64,000 nucleotides of DNA from assembly GCF_000576555.1 (NCBI RefSeq), contig NZ_CP007144.1:62001-126000 (forward strand). The letters are read 5' to 3'. This document shows, piece by piece, positions 34,550-42,774 of this stretch. The notes beneath the pieces were generated by a model that saw only the letters and a program-made list of their open reading frames with translations, ran no database searches and was not told the DNA's origin. Made by a program: the position numbers and the translations under genes. This DNA is from Hymenobacter swuensis DY53 (lineage in GTDB: Bacteria > Bacteroidota > Bacteroidia > Cytophagales > Hymenobacteraceae). Every line of letters begins with the position of its first letter. Position 1 is the stretch's first letter.

Positions 34550-36151
34550 ATGTCGAAAGAACTACGGTCCCTGACCAAGGAAGAATGGAACACCTTCTTC
34601 CCCGTTGAACTGGTGGCGCACGATGCGGGGTGGAAAGACTTGTTTGAGCAGGAAAAGCAGCGCTTGCTGGCCGCCATCGGCCCCGAGACCCTGCTGGCCA
34701 TTGAACACTTCGGCAGCTCGGCCATTGCGGCGATTAAGTCTAAGCCCTACATTGACGTGCTGGTGGCCATTCCATCGGAGCACCTGTTCAGTGCCGGCCT
34801 CATCCAGCAGTTCGAGGCCTTAGGCTATACCTATTTTAAGGTGCCGCAGCGCGAGAGCATTGACGCCTACATGTCGTTCGGCAAGGGCTACCGGGTAGGG
34901 GGCGTGAGCGAGCAGATTTATCACCTGCACGTCTGCCCGGCCAGCAACACGATGTGGAAGCAACTCGCGTTCCGTGACTACCTGAACGCGCACCCGGCCC
35001 GCGCCCGGCAGTACGAGCAGTTCAAGCTGGCACTGGCGGCACAATTTAAGCACGACCGCGGGGCCTATGTGTTGGGCAAGGCGGGCTTTATCGCCGATAC
35101 CCTAGCTCTGGCCCAAGCGCCGGTGGTGCCGGAGCTCTTTCCCGTGTCGGCCTCGACGCTTGACGCCCACGCCCTGAGCCGCTTCGTGGCCGGGCGCTAC
35201 GGCCTCAGCCCGAAAAGCACCTGTCGCCTGCTCAAGACGGGCATTAACCATACGTATTTGCTCGCCGATGACGAGCGCCGGTACGTGCTGCGGGTGTACA
35301 GCCACAACTGGCGCACCCGCGCCGAGGTGGAGGCCGAGCTGGCCCTGCTGCGGCACCTGCAGGAACAGGGGCTGCGCGTTTCCTACCCGCTAGCCGACAG
35401 TGTCGGAACATTCCTCCACGAAGTGGCTGCCCCGGAAGGCCCCCGCTACCTGGTGCTCTTCTCCTTTGCTGAGGGCGGCAAGGTGCGCTTCCTGACCCCG
35501 GCGGCCTGCACAGCACTTGGCGCTATGCTGGCCCAGCTGCACCAGCTCACCCGTGGACAGCCTCTTGCTCGCCCCACCTACACGCCCGAGCTGCTGCTCA
35601 CGCAGGCCTACGCCTCGGCGCGCACCTTTTTTTCTGATGAACTGCCCGAGATGCAGTACCTGCTAGACACCAGCCAACAGATAGCGCGCGCGTTTGCGCA
35701 GGCGGGCCCTGCCGCACTGCCGACCGGCGCGGTGCACCTCGACTTCTGGTACGACAACATGGCCATCACCGACCAAGACGAGATGACGGTGTTTGACTTT
35801 GACTTTTGCGGCAACGGCCCGGCCGTGCTGGACGTGGCCTACTTCTGCCTACAGCTGTTCAATATCGAGGCGGACAAGCAGCAGTACGAGGACAAGGCGG
35901 CCCACTTTCTGGCCGGTTACGAGCGCGTGCGCACACTCTCGGTCGAAGAGCGGCAGCTTGTGCCGGCGGCTGGAGCGGCCGTGTGGCTCTTCTATCTGGG
36001 GGTGCAAGTGCAGCGCTTCGACTGGACGAACTTCTTCCTGAGCGCGAACTACCTGAAGGCGTACGTGGGCATGATGCGGGCCTGGCTGGCCTACCACGGG
36101 TGGCCGGTGCCGACAGAAGCTGCGCCTGTCAGCCGCGGCCCGAACGAGTAA
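34550..36151 (+). CDS. GrpB-type nucleotidyltransferase fused to APH-type kinase
   Basis: A 533-residue fusion. Residues 1-180 match the GrpB/UPF0157 family (HFGSSAI, KPYIDVLVAI, HLHVCP), a nucleotidyltransferase-fold domain. Residues 205-520 are an aminoglycoside-phosphotransferase/homoserine-kinase-like domain: ATP region GINHTYLL, catalytic HLDFWYDNM (His396, Asp398, Asn403) and DFDFCG. APH kinases add phosphate to small hydroxylated molecules, and GrpB-like domains may add nucleotides, so drug or toxin modification is possible but unproven. The stop is directly followed by a repeat. Confidence 0.88.
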   Translation: MSKELRSLTKEEWNTFFPVELVAHDAGWKDLFEQEKQRLLAAIGPETLLAIEHFGSSAIAAIKSKPYIDVLVAIPSEHLFSAGLIQQFEALGYTYFKVPQRESIDAYMSFGKGYRVGGVSEQIYHLHVCPASNTMWKQLAFRDYLNAHPARARQYEQFKLALAAQFKHDRGAYVLGKAGFIADTLALAQAPVVPELFPVSASTLDAHALSRFVAGRYGLSPKSTCRLLKTGINHTYLLADDERRYVLRVYSHNWRTRAEVEAELALLRHLQEQGLRVSYPLADSVGTFLHEVAAPEGPRYLVLFSFAEGGKVRFLTPAACTALGAMLAQLHQLTRGQPLARPTYTPELLLTQAYASARTFFSDELPEMQYLLDTSQQIARAFAQAGPAALPTGAVHLDFWYDNMAITDQDEMTVFDFDFCGNGPAVLDVAYFCLQLFNIEADKQQYEDKAAHFLAGYERVRTLSVEERQLVPAAGAAVWLFYLGVQVQRFDWTNFFLSANYLKAYVGMMRAWLAYHGWPVPTEAAPVSRGPNE

Positions 36152-36202
36152 AGCCTCCTTAAACCAAATTGCCGTGTTTATCCCTGGACCGTTTTGCTGA
36201 AC
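36152..36202 (-). repeat. cassette-boundary repeat copy
   Basis: Reversed: GTTCAGCAAAACGGTCCAGG, GATAAACACGGCAATTTG, GTTTAAGGAGGCTTTA. It starts one base after the stop codon of the fusion gene. Confidence 0.88.
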
Positions 36203-36231
36203 AAGGGCGAATGACTGCATCAGCCAAGCCA

Positions 36232-36630
36232 TCATCCCCGCGTGCCCTGGACGGTTGGTTCGTAAACCACTTTGCCCTGTGAGTAGCAAAGCGCCCCGAG
36301 CAAGTTGTCATATTCCTGCGTGTAGTACAGTGCGGCCAGCAGCTGGCCAACGAACGGCGTACCATCCGGCAGGTAGAGGCTCAAACTGGCAATCTGTTCG
36401 CCGCTCGCCTGCTCTATTGCTTCGAGTAGGGTGGGCATGCCCTGTATCACCTTGCCTTGTTCCAAGTTGTGGTGATGCCGCAATGACATGATGCGCAGCA
36501 GCCGAGCTTTCGGCTGCGTGGAGGCCCGAAAAACGAACGGGCCACCGGGTGCTTCGGCCAAGTGTTCTTGTAGGGCCGGAAGCCGTGCACGCGCGGCAAC
36601 GAGGCGGCTCCTTTGTTCTTCTTCCGTCAT
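36232..36630 (-). CDS. unknown soluble protein, cassette cargo
   Basis: A 132-residue protein rich in Leu, Gln and Glu, predicted largely helical at the N terminus (EEEQRSRLVAARARLPALQ) and alpha/beta afterwards (LSLYLPDGTPFVGQLLAALY). No signal or membrane part. No family recognised. ATG 36630 is preferred to the TTG at 36657, which would lie at the repeat edge. It fills the interval between two repeat copies. Confidence 0.65.
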   Translation of the reverse strand: MTEEEQRSRLVAARARLPALQEHLAEAPGGPFVFRASTQPKARLLRIMSLRHHHNLEQGKVIQGMPTLLEAIEQASGEQIASLSLYLPDGTPFVGQLLAALYYTQEYDNLLGALCYSQGKVVYEPTVQGTRG

Positions 36631-36659
36631 GGTGCACAGGTTCTGAAAACGCGTCAAAA

Positions 36660-36710
36660 TACGCTCCTCAAACTGAATTGCCTCGTTTAGGCCACCACCG
36701 TTTCGCTGAA
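36660..36710 (-). repeat. cassette-boundary repeat copy, near consensus
   Basis: Reversed: TTCAGCGAAACGGTGGTGG, CCTAAACGAGGCAATTCAG, TTTGAGGAGCGTA. TATTTTGA follows at the 3' edge, a possible -7 box for the gene at 36630. Confidence 0.9.
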
Positions 36711-36736
36711 TTTGGCGGCGTAAACTAGAGGGGTGC

Positions 36737-37162
36737 TTAAGCTGCTATTTCTGTGACAGAGATTGCCCCTACATCAGCCACTAAGCAAGATGCCAAACGG
36801 CTATACCCAACCAAGGAAAGAAGATGCGTCCATTCGGCTGCCTTCTTACCATACGCCAAGTGATAGTTGGCCCGGGTCTGCTGCATGAGCTTGCCAAAGT
36901 CGGAAGCGGGCACATAAACCCCGTTTTCCACGGCAAGTACCTGCGATAAGTCTTCAAGGGCAAGAAAGCAGCTACGGTAGGCACGCTCACTACTGGCTAG
37001 AACGGAGCCGGCAAAGGCGAGGCAGTCCGTAGGCAGGGACAAGGCGACTTTCTGGTCGTTTTCGCCTAGAACGAGCACCAGTTGCAGGCGGCCCTCGGCG
37101 TAGGTATAGGACTCCAGCACGGAATCACCGCTGTTGCTCACCACGTCGGCAAAGGTCATCAT
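36737..37162 (-). CDS. unknown soluble protein, cassette cargo
   Basis: A 141-residue protein beginning MMTFADVVSNSGD. The pattern SYTYAEGRLQLVLVLGENDQ and VENGVYVPASDFG suggests a beta-rich small domain. No recognised family. Two adjacent ATGs (37162 and 37159) follow a TTG at 37168. Its upstream side carries only the 3' half of a repeat (37228-37249). Confidence 0.65.
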   Translation of the reverse strand: MMTFADVVSNSGDSVLESYTYAEGRLQLVLVLGENDQKVALSLPTDCLAFAGSVLASSERAYRSCFLALEDLSQVLAVENGVYVPASDFGKLMQQTRANYHLAYGKKAAEWTHLLSLVGYSRLASCLVADVGAISVTEIAA

Positions 37163-37227
37163 CGTCAAAACAAAGGAACAACACCGGCAAGGCGTCGCTC
37201 ATCGGAAGAAAATTAGTGAAAGGGCAT

Positions 37228-37249
37228 AATTACGCTCCTTTGGGTAAAC
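37228..37249 (-). repeat. 3' half of cassette-boundary repeat
   Basis: Reversed: AGTTTACCCAAAGGAGCGTA. The 5' module GTTCAGCGAAACGGT is missing here. Confidence 0.55.
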
Positions 37250-37336
37250 TACTGTAGAAGTTCGTGTGCATCCGCAAGCCCTACTTTTATCCCCGAAGGG
37301 GAGAAGCAACTGTTTTAAGGCGCAGTTGATGGGCTG

Positions 37337-37362
37337 ACATTAAAAAAAGTTATTTTTAATGT
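37337..37362. promoter_or_regulatory. AT-rich palindrome before the Fic gene, possible operator
   Basis: ACATTAAAAA and TTTTTAATGT form a 10-bp dyad around a 6-base centre. It directly precedes the promoter boxes of the Fic gene and is much richer in A+T than its surroundings. The Fic protein's own C-terminal winged helix might bind it; that is a guess. Confidence 0.45.
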
Positions 37363-37389
37363 TTTGACCAGGTGTTTAGGATACATTTG
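37362..37389 (+). promoter_or_regulatory. Bacteroidota-type promoter of the Fic gene
   Basis: TTTTG at 37362-37366 and a perfect TAnnTTTG box, TACATTTG, at 37382-37389, separated by 15 bases. Transcription would begin near 37396, leaving a leader of about 35 bases. Confidence 0.6.
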
Positions 37390-37430
37390 CGGTAGCACAC
37401 GCCTGCTAACCTTATTTATTCTGCGTTTTA

Positions 37431-38564
37431 ATGCCAGCTCATCCCCTGTACGCCATTAATCCCAGCCGGGACGTGCCCTGGAATGCCTTGCCGGAGCTGC
37501 CTCTTGCCCAGGAACTGTGGCGCACGCCCGAAGTGCTCGAGCAACTCGGCCATGCCCGCGAAGCCCTGGGGCGGTTGCACGGCCGCAGCGTGGCCATTCC
37601 CAACCAAGGGCTGCTGGTGAACTCCATCAGCTTGCAGGAAGCCAAGGCCTCCAGCGCGATTGAGAACATCTTCACCACCGACGACGAGTTGTACCGCGCC
37701 TTTAGCGAAACCGCCGCCGAGCAGGCCGAGGGGCCGGCCAAGGAGGTGCTGCGCTACCGCGAGGCGCTGTGGAGCGGCCACGCGTACCTGCAAACGCAAG
37801 CCGGCTTTACCCGCGACTACTTCGTGCGCATGTTTCGCGAAATCAAGCAGGTTGAGGAAGGCATCCGCCCCCCATTTTCTTCGACCATCATCCGCCAGGG
37901 CGGCAGCGGCTACAACGCCGGAAAGGCCGTCTACACCCCGCCCCGGGGCGCGGGCGTGGTGGAAGCCAAGCTAGACAACCTACTGGCCTTTGTTAACGAC
38001 GACCACGCCTACCCACTGCACCCCTTGCTCAAAATGGCCATTGGGCACTTTCAGTTCGAAGCTATTCACCCATTCCGGGACGGCAACGGGCGCACGGGGC
38101 GCATTTTCAACATCCACTACCTGGTGCACAAAGGGCTGCTGGACTACCCGATTCTGTACCTGAGCCGCTACATCGTCGCCCACAAGGAGGCGTACTACGG
38201 GGCGCTGGCCGGCGTCTCGCAGCGCGGCGACTGGCAAGCCTGGCTGCTGTACATGCTCACAGCCGTGGAAGTCACGGCGAACCTGACCTTTGACAAAATC
38301 AACCGTATCCTGGCCGCCCGCGACGCCATCGGGGAAGTGGTCGCGGGCCAGAAAAACCTGCGCCGCCCCGACCAGTTGGTGCAGAAAATCTTTACCCAGC
38401 CCATTACCCGCGTCAAGCACCTGACCGAGGACCGGACCTATGCCGAGAACACGGCCCGCGATTACCTCAATAAGCTGGTGGAACTGCAGGTATTGGAAAA
38501 GCAGACCATTGGCGGCAATCATTACTACGTCAACCGCGAGTTGTACAGCATTCTGGAAGATTAG
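37431..38564 (+). CDS. Fic-family protein (probable AMPylase) with self-inhibitory helix
   Basis: A 377-residue protein with an N-terminal Fic_N part, the canonical active-site motif HPFRDGNGRTGR at residues 213-224 and a C-terminal winged-helix region. The N-terminal sequence SSAIEN fits the inhibitory motif S/T-x-x-x-E-G/N of class II Fic proteins, so activity is probably self-restrained. Fic enzymes transfer AMP or related groups to protein hydroxyls. In this array it could be a toxin with built-in antidote or a regulator. It is preceded by an AT-rich palindrome and a clear promoter. Confidence 0.93.
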   Translation: MPAHPLYAINPSRDVPWNALPELPLAQELWRTPEVLEQLGHAREALGRLHGRSVAIPNQGLLVNSISLQEAKASSAIENIFTTDDELYRAFSETAAEQAEGPAKEVLRYREALWSGHAYLQTQAGFTRDYFVRMFREIKQVEEGIRPPFSSTIIRQGGSGYNAGKAVYTPPRGAGVVEAKLDNLLAFVNDDHAYPLHPLLKMAIGHFQFEAIHPFRDGNGRTGRIFNIHYLVHKGLLDYPILYLSRYIVAHKEAYYGALAGVSQRGDWQAWLLYMLTAVEVTANLTFDKINRILAARDAIGEVVAGQKNLRRPDQLVQKIFTQPITRVKHLTEDRTYAENTARDYLNKLVELQVLEKQTIGGNHYYVNRELYSILED

Positions 38565-38587
38565 TATCCCAAGCCCTAATAGAAAAT

Positions 38588-38604
38588 CGACCGTTTTCGT
38601 GAAC
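38588..38604 (-). repeat. 5' half of cassette-boundary repeat only
   Basis: Reversed: GTTCACGAAAACGGTCG, identical through GGT to the half copy at 34471-34487, then unrelated sequence. Confidence 0.75.
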
Positions 38605-38631
38605 AAGCGCCACTGCTCAAAACTGCCGGCC

Positions 38632-39426
38632 TCATAAGCTCAGCAACTCCTTAAATCGTACGGCCTGCCGGGTCGAGACATCGATGCGCCGGCCGCCGCG
38701 CACTTCCAGCAGCAGACCGCCTTTGTAGTAGGCATGGACCCGCTCAATGGTGGTCAGGTTGAGAATTTGCTGGCGGTTGACGCGGAAAAACAGGTCGGGC
38801 GGAAGCTTGTCTTCCAGCTGCTGCAACGACTTGTGGTGTAGCGGTGACTGCGTCCCGAAGTACACCCGCACGTAGTTGCCTACGGCTTCGAACATATCAA
38901 TATCGGCCAGCCGCACAAAATAGCAGGCTTCGCCATCTTTGATAAACACCTGGCTCTGGGGCGTGAGCGGCGGCGCGGGTGGCGCGGGCGGGCCAGCGGC
39001 AGTATCGTCTTCTATCGGATGAGCAGCAGCGGCGGGCGGCAAAACGGGCGGCAGCAGGGTCTGCCGCACCCGGCGCAGGGCCTGGGCCAGCCGCTCCGGG
39101 TGCACGGGCTTGAGCACGTAGTCCAGGGCCGACACCTGAAAGGCACGGGTGGCATACTGGTCATAAGCGGTTACGAACACCACGTGTGGCACCTCGTCAA
39201 GGCTTTCCAGCAGGTCAAAGCCGGTTTCGCCGGGCAGCGAAATATCGAGCAGCAGCAAGTCGGGCCGTAGCTCCCGGATGAGGCGGCGCGCGGTGTCGGC
39301 ATCGGCAGCCTCGCCGATGATGTCCACGTCGGGGTGGGCTTCTTTGAGCAAGTAGCGCATTTCCTGACGGGCCAGGTATTCGTCTTCGACGAGAAGGGCG
39401 CGGATGAGGGGAGAAGAGGTGGACAT
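38632..39426 (-). CDS. LytTR-family response regulator
   Basis: A 264-residue regulator: receiver domain with phospho-acceptor Asp61 (LLDISLPG) and Lys in LKPVHPE, a Pro/Ala-rich linker at about 125-160, then a LytTR DNA-binding domain (EAVGNYVRVY, then FFRVNRQQILN). ATG 39426 is the family-like start. It is the downstream partner of the kinase at 39540 in a - strand pair, with a 27-bp hairpin between the two genes. The pair is host-like in composition and unlike the immunity cargo. Confidence 0.93.
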   Translation of the reverse strand: MSTSSPLIRALLVEDEYLARQEMRYLLKEAHPDVDIIGEAADADTARRLIRELRPDLLLLDISLPGETGFDLLESLDEVPHVVFVTAYDQYATRAFQVSALDYVLKPVHPERLAQALRRVRQTLLPPVLPPAAAAHPIEDDTAAGPPAPPAPPLTPQSQVFIKDGEACYFVRLADIDMFEAVGNYVRVYFGTQSPLHHKSLQQLEDKLPPDLFFRVNRQQILNLTTIERVHAYYKGGLLLEVRGGRRIDVSTRQAVRFKELLSL

Positions 39427-39455
39427 GGGAGTATAACATTTTAGCGGTCCTAATC

Positions 39456-39522
39456 GTCGCCCTGCGCGTGCTGCCTCACCCCCTCTCTGTGGGCGGGGGT
39501 GAGGCAGCACGCGCAGGGCGAC
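39456..39522. repeat. 27-bp perfect inverted repeat between kinase and regulator
   Basis: GTCGCCCTGCGCGTGCTGCC and its continuation CTCACCCC pair exactly with the right arm across a 13-base loop. It lies between the kinase stop and the regulator start in one operon, where it could protect or attenuate the transcript. Confidence 0.85.
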
Positions 39523-39539
39523 TTCAACTAGCTGGCGAT

Positions 39540-40670
39540 TCAAGCGATGAGTTTTACCCCCAGCACCGCTGCCGGCACGTTTAGCCGGGCCACCACGGTG
39601 CCCGCTGGCTGCTCCCGCAGCGTGAGGCGGGCGCCGTCACCATAGAGGGCCAGCAGGCGCTGACGGGTATTCACCAAACCCAGGCCGCCGGTTTGGCCGG
39701 GCAGGCAGGCAGGCAGCACGGCCGCTGGGTCAGGCAGGTGGCCGGGCTGACTGACTTCCAGGTGCAGGCACTCGGCGGCGGGGGCGTTGTTGTTCGGCTC
39801 GGCGGGCGCGGCCTGCGCCACGAGGCGCAGCAAGCCGCCGCCCGGCGTGGCGCTGATGCCGTGCTTGACGGCGTTTTCGATGAGCGTAAGCAGGGCGGCA
39901 GGTGGCACGGGCCAGGCCAGCAGGGCCTCTGGCACTTGCAGGTCGAGGCGCAGGCGTTCGGGGCCGAAGCGGGTTTGCTCCAGGGCCAGATAGTCCTGCA
40001 CGGCGGCCAGCTCCTCGCCCAGCGGGATGAGTTGGCGCTGCTCATAGTTCAGGGTGTAGCGCAGCAAATCGGCGAGCTGCGTGACGGCGGTGCGGGCGCG
40101 GTGGGGGTCACTCAGGGTCAGGGCGCGCACCGAGTTCAGGGCATTGAACAGAAAGTGGGGGTTGATTTGAGACCGCAGCAAATCCAACTCGGCCTGGCGG
40201 CGTGCAGCAGCAGCGTGCAGCTCCCGCGCCTGGGCCTGGGCCAGCCACTCGCCCGCTACGAAAAAATGGTAGGCCAGCACCCACACAATCAGGTAGCGCC
40301 CGATGTCTATCACCCCAAACACGAAGCCGGCTACGCCACTCGTGTAAGGCCACTGCCATTTGCCGGCCAGCAGCGTAAAAGCAGCGGGCAGCAGCAGCTG
40401 CATACTCAGCGAGAGGCCCAGCAGGCCCAGCATCGCCACCACCGCCTGCCAAACCAGCGGCAGGCGCAGCACCCCGAAACGCAGCAGCAGCGTCCGGTAG
40501 CCATGGGTGAGCAGCAGCCCAAACACGACCGTCATGGTGAGCCAATTCAGCGTACTTGGCTGGTACTTTTTCAGCATGAAGGCCGCATGCACCTGCGTAC
40601 CCCAGAACGCCTCCCAGCCCAGCAGTTGAAAAAACCAGTAATAGGGCTTGGCGCGGAAATAGTGTTGCAT
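39540..40670 (-). CDS. sensor histidine kinase, LytS/YehU class
   Basis: A 376-residue kinase beginning MQHYFRAKPYYWFFQLLGW, with about four membrane segments up to residue 150 and a LytS/YehU-type catalytic part: phospho-acceptor box INPHFLFNALNS, N box LIENAVKHG and GLGLVNTRQRL. It carries no sensory propeller or PAS domain, so sensing may be within the membrane. The longer frame from 40736 was rejected in favour of ATG 40670. Partner of the regulator at 38632. Confidence 0.92.
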   Translation of the reverse strand: MQHYFRAKPYYWFFQLLGWEAFWGTQVHAAFMLKKYQPSTLNWLTMTVVFGLLLTHGYRTLLLRFGVLRLPLVWQAVVAMLGLLGLSLSMQLLLPAAFTLLAGKWQWPYTSGVAGFVFGVIDIGRYLIVWVLAYHFFVAGEWLAQAQARELHAAAARRQAELDLLRSQINPHFLFNALNSVRALTLSDPHRARTAVTQLADLLRYTLNYEQRQLIPLGEELAAVQDYLALEQTRFGPERLRLDLQVPEALLAWPVPPAALLTLIENAVKHGISATPGGGLLRLVAQAAPAEPNNNAPAAECLHLEVSQPGHLPDPAAVLPACLPGQTGGLGLVNTRQRLLALYGDGARLTLREQPAGTVVARLNVPAAVLGVKLIA

Positions 40671-40771
40671 AAAAAAGGAGGAAAGCCGATGAGCAGGACG
40701 CTGCGAATACGGCCCCTGAAAAAGGCGCAGCCCCAAAGTAAGCAGTCAAAACTAGTCCAATAACCCGGGCC

Positions 40772-40813
40772 CCGGACCACGTTTTTCCACGAGCGCGGAA
40801 AAACGTGGTCCGG
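40772..40813. repeat. 17-bp perfect inverted repeat upstream of the kinase
   Basis: CCGGACCACGTTTTTCC and GGAAAAACGTGGTCCGG enclose an 8-base loop. It lies about 100 bases upstream of the kinase start; with the run of T and A it could terminate transcripts entering from either side. Confidence 0.75.
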
Positions 40814-40934
40814 CGTGGCAGCAGCAAAACCACCTCCCTGGTGCTGAGCACCGCCGGCGCCCTGCTGCCGCCTCGCCCGGTGCCTGTTTCGCCGCACTCG
40901 TGTAAATAGCCTCGCACCCGAAGGTAGGCACCTC

Positions 40935-41110
40935 TCACTGTTGCCCAGGCTTCGCCGCGCTGGTGAGGACCTTGTCCACGCTCACCGCAATGGCCGATTG
41001 CAGGCCGTTCGGGGTGAGAGCCGCCATCAGGGTCATGTTCGGCCCACCGTGCAAGGGCGTGCTCTCGGCGTCTGCTTCCTGGCAGCCGTATGAACGGTCC
41101 CGTCGCGTAA
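40935..41110 (-). pseudogene. IS630-type transposase fragment
   Basis: The - strand frame reads LHGGPNMTLMAALTPNGLQS then VDKVLTSAAKPGQ, which resembles the central part of IS630 transposases (GPNVTLIAAL, then VLAPSLRPGQ). Only about 60 residues remain and both ends are lost. Confidence 0.5.
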
Positions 41111-41442
41111 CTGCTTTGGCAAACCGATACGGTGCTACGGCTGTGGTCGCTGGTAGCGCAGATGGTACAGTCCCCAACTTGTGCCGATTGGCGTCGGCTG
41201 TTTGCGCGCGAACACCACATCAGCGTGGCTTCGACGGCGACCAACGGGTGTTTTGCCGCACTCGTGTAAAAGTGCGCGGTGCGGCCTACGGACGAGTGGC
41301 AGCTTTGTGGGACCAAGCGGGGAGCCGCCACCTTGCCGGCTTAAGCTCCGCTTGGTGCTTTATAGCTGTTTTTTAAAATCATTTTTGAAATGAAACACCT
41401 GCTCCTTCTCTGCTGCGGGCTGCTGCCCCTGCTGGCCCGGCT
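41111..41442. other. decayed sequence without an intact gene
   Basis: No credible open frame. A start-like MKHLLLLCCGLLPLLA frame at 41391 resembles a signal peptide but ends in a frame that belongs to the transposase remnant that follows. Probably a join of two truncated elements. Confidence 0.4.
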
Positions 41443-41586
41443 CCGTTTTCGCCTCGCTCGAAGAAGCCCGCCTGGAAGTAGCCCCTTGCCTCGATACGTG
41501 CTTCAACCTCGACCGCCGCCACTCCGCCCTCGGCTACCGCTCGCCTCATCAATTTGAACAGGAATTGCAATCCAACCTACCTTAGC
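41443..41586 (+). pseudogene. IS3-family transposase, 3' remnant
   Basis: The last 47 codons of an OrfB integrase-type transposase: SLEEARLEVAP, then FNLDRRHSALGYRSPHQFEQ, ending in TAG. The tract NxDRRHSALGYxSP is the signature of the IS3 C terminus. Confidence 0.85.
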
Positions 41587-41589
41587 TCA

Positions 41590-41615
41590 CTGTCCGTTTT
41601 TACTGGACCACCCCA
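41590..41615 (+). repeat. right terminal inverted repeat of an IS3-type element
   Basis: CTGTCCGTTTTTACTGGACC followed by ACCCCA, three bases after the transposase stop. Its reverse complement matches 58919-58944 at 21 of 26 positions. Confidence 0.7.
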
Positions 41616-41696
41616 ATCCAACTGGCCGATTTGCCAGAAGTGACCCACGGCCTCGATACCTTTTTTCTTCCACGATACCATCAACTGCGAATCCCC

Positions 41697-41900
41697 ATGA
41701 AAACCCCATCCCTCTTCTTCTTTTTTGCTACCTTGAGCATACTCATGGCCTTGGCCGGAGCCTTCATGATGGGCCACTATTCTGGCAGCAACGACCCCTT
41801 GGCGAGGTTGGGTTCGCCGCTGTGCATTGGGGGCGCGGCCTTGCTCATGGCCTCTGTTGTGTTCAAAAAACAAAAGGGCAACCAAGACAGTCCGCGCTAA
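41697..41900 (+). CDS. small membrane protein, unknown
   Basis: A 67-residue protein with two membrane segments (residues 6-26 and 38-57) joined by a short loop with HYSGSNDPLARLG. The basic tail KKQKGNQ follows the second segment. ATG 41697 is the start; an upstream in-frame extension runs into the IS end. Function unknown. Confidence 0.55.
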   Translation: MKTPSLFFFFATLSILMALAGAFMMGHYSGSNDPLARLGSPLCIGGAALLMASVVFKKQKGNQDSPR

Positions 41901-42366
41901 GGAGATAGATACGTGTTGCCCTTGGGGGGCTGCTCGACCTGGACATGACTAGTATTAGCATGCTGCTTGACTGGTCGCCGGATGGTCTGCTCCGACTTGC
42001 TAACGTGTTGGGCTGCTTGCTTTATGGTCAAAAAAAGCGCCGGTGTTTTCCATTGAGGTCGTGACTAGTCAGAAACCACGCGAACGCCTCTTTAACTACT
42101 GCCGCACTAGTCATTGACTAGTGCGGCATGGCGTCGGCTATGAGCCGTAACGCGGGCCCTTGTTCCTCGGGCCGGTCGATGAGCTGCGCGGTGTAGGTCG
42201 CCCCTGTCACGTCGCCCAAGCGGAGCTACGCCTTCACGAGGTCGGACAGGTAGTAGGACCGTTTGCGTAGACCAAGCGCACGTATTTCTGGGGGCTCTTC
42301 TAGCCAATTGGCGGTCGGCTTGCCTATCTTGGCTCACCGGCCATTTTTTATCCCTGCTTTTCCGTG
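41901..42366. other. gene-poor stretch with a decayed - strand frame
   Basis: On the - strand 42128-42330 reads SYYLSDLVKA, an in-frame TAG, then LRLGDVTGATYTAQLIDRP and a stop, so it looks like a broken gene of unknown family. At 42101-42127 GCCGCACTAGTCA forms a perfect palindrome with one central base. Confidence 0.4.
42101..42127. repeat. 13-bp palindrome
   Basis: GCCGCACTAGTCA, one base, then its exact complement. Located at the 3' end of the decayed - strand frame; may be its terminator. Confidence 0.6.
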
Positions 42367-42585
42367 GTGCTTCTGCTGCTGCTCGCCCGTGTAGTCCTCG
42401 GTCCACCCGGTTTCGGCCTGATAATGCTTCCCATCCTAGGCATGTTCGCGTTGGCCAAGAAAGCCTTGGAGTGGGTCGATGGCCCCAGCCCGCTCAAGCA
42501 AGTGACGGGCAAAGTCGTCCTGGCGGGGCTTGGGCTCGGCGTTCTGTATTTGATGGTTTCGTTTGTGCAAGCCCTCGTTGGGTAA
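42364..42585 (+). CDS. small membrane protein, unknown
   Basis: A 73-residue protein with two membrane segments (about 1-29 and 49-71). It begins with GTG GTG and has no ATG near, so the start is uncertain. The stop TAA is also the first part of a diverged reversed repeat (42583-42644), the usual gene-repeat junction of the left arm. Confidence 0.5.
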   Translation: MVLLLLLARVVLGPPGFGLIMLPILGMFALAKKALEWVDGPSPLKQVTGKVVLAGLGLGVLYLMVSFVQALVG

Positions 42586-42644
42586 CGCTCGTCAGCGGCA
42601 ACACCGGCGCCCTTTGAGCCAAGGCAAGCTACCCTTTACTGAAC
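42583..42644 (-). repeat. diverged, longer cassette-boundary repeat
   Basis: TAACGCTCGTCAG at the left and CTACCCTTTACTGAAC at the right frame a longer middle with GGCGCC and TTTGAGCC. The parts occur in array order but with inserted bases. Confidence 0.45.
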
Positions 42645-42774
42645 ACTTGTCCATCGTGCTTCATTGTCTACTCTTTCTGGACAACTTCGCGCTGTGTAAA
42701 AATGATAGCACGCCGTACCTTTCGGTGCTGCGGCCTTACCGCTATATTCATCCCCTTCAGCTTTGTTTACCCTC

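Noticed and set aside
39693..40763. 356-codon + strand frame
   Set aside because: Antisense shadow of the histidine kinase gene.
40108..41331. 407-codon - strand frame overlapping the kinase
   Set aside because: Overlaps the well-supported kinase frame and lacks domain structure; only a small fragment near 40935-41110, in another frame, resembles a transposase.
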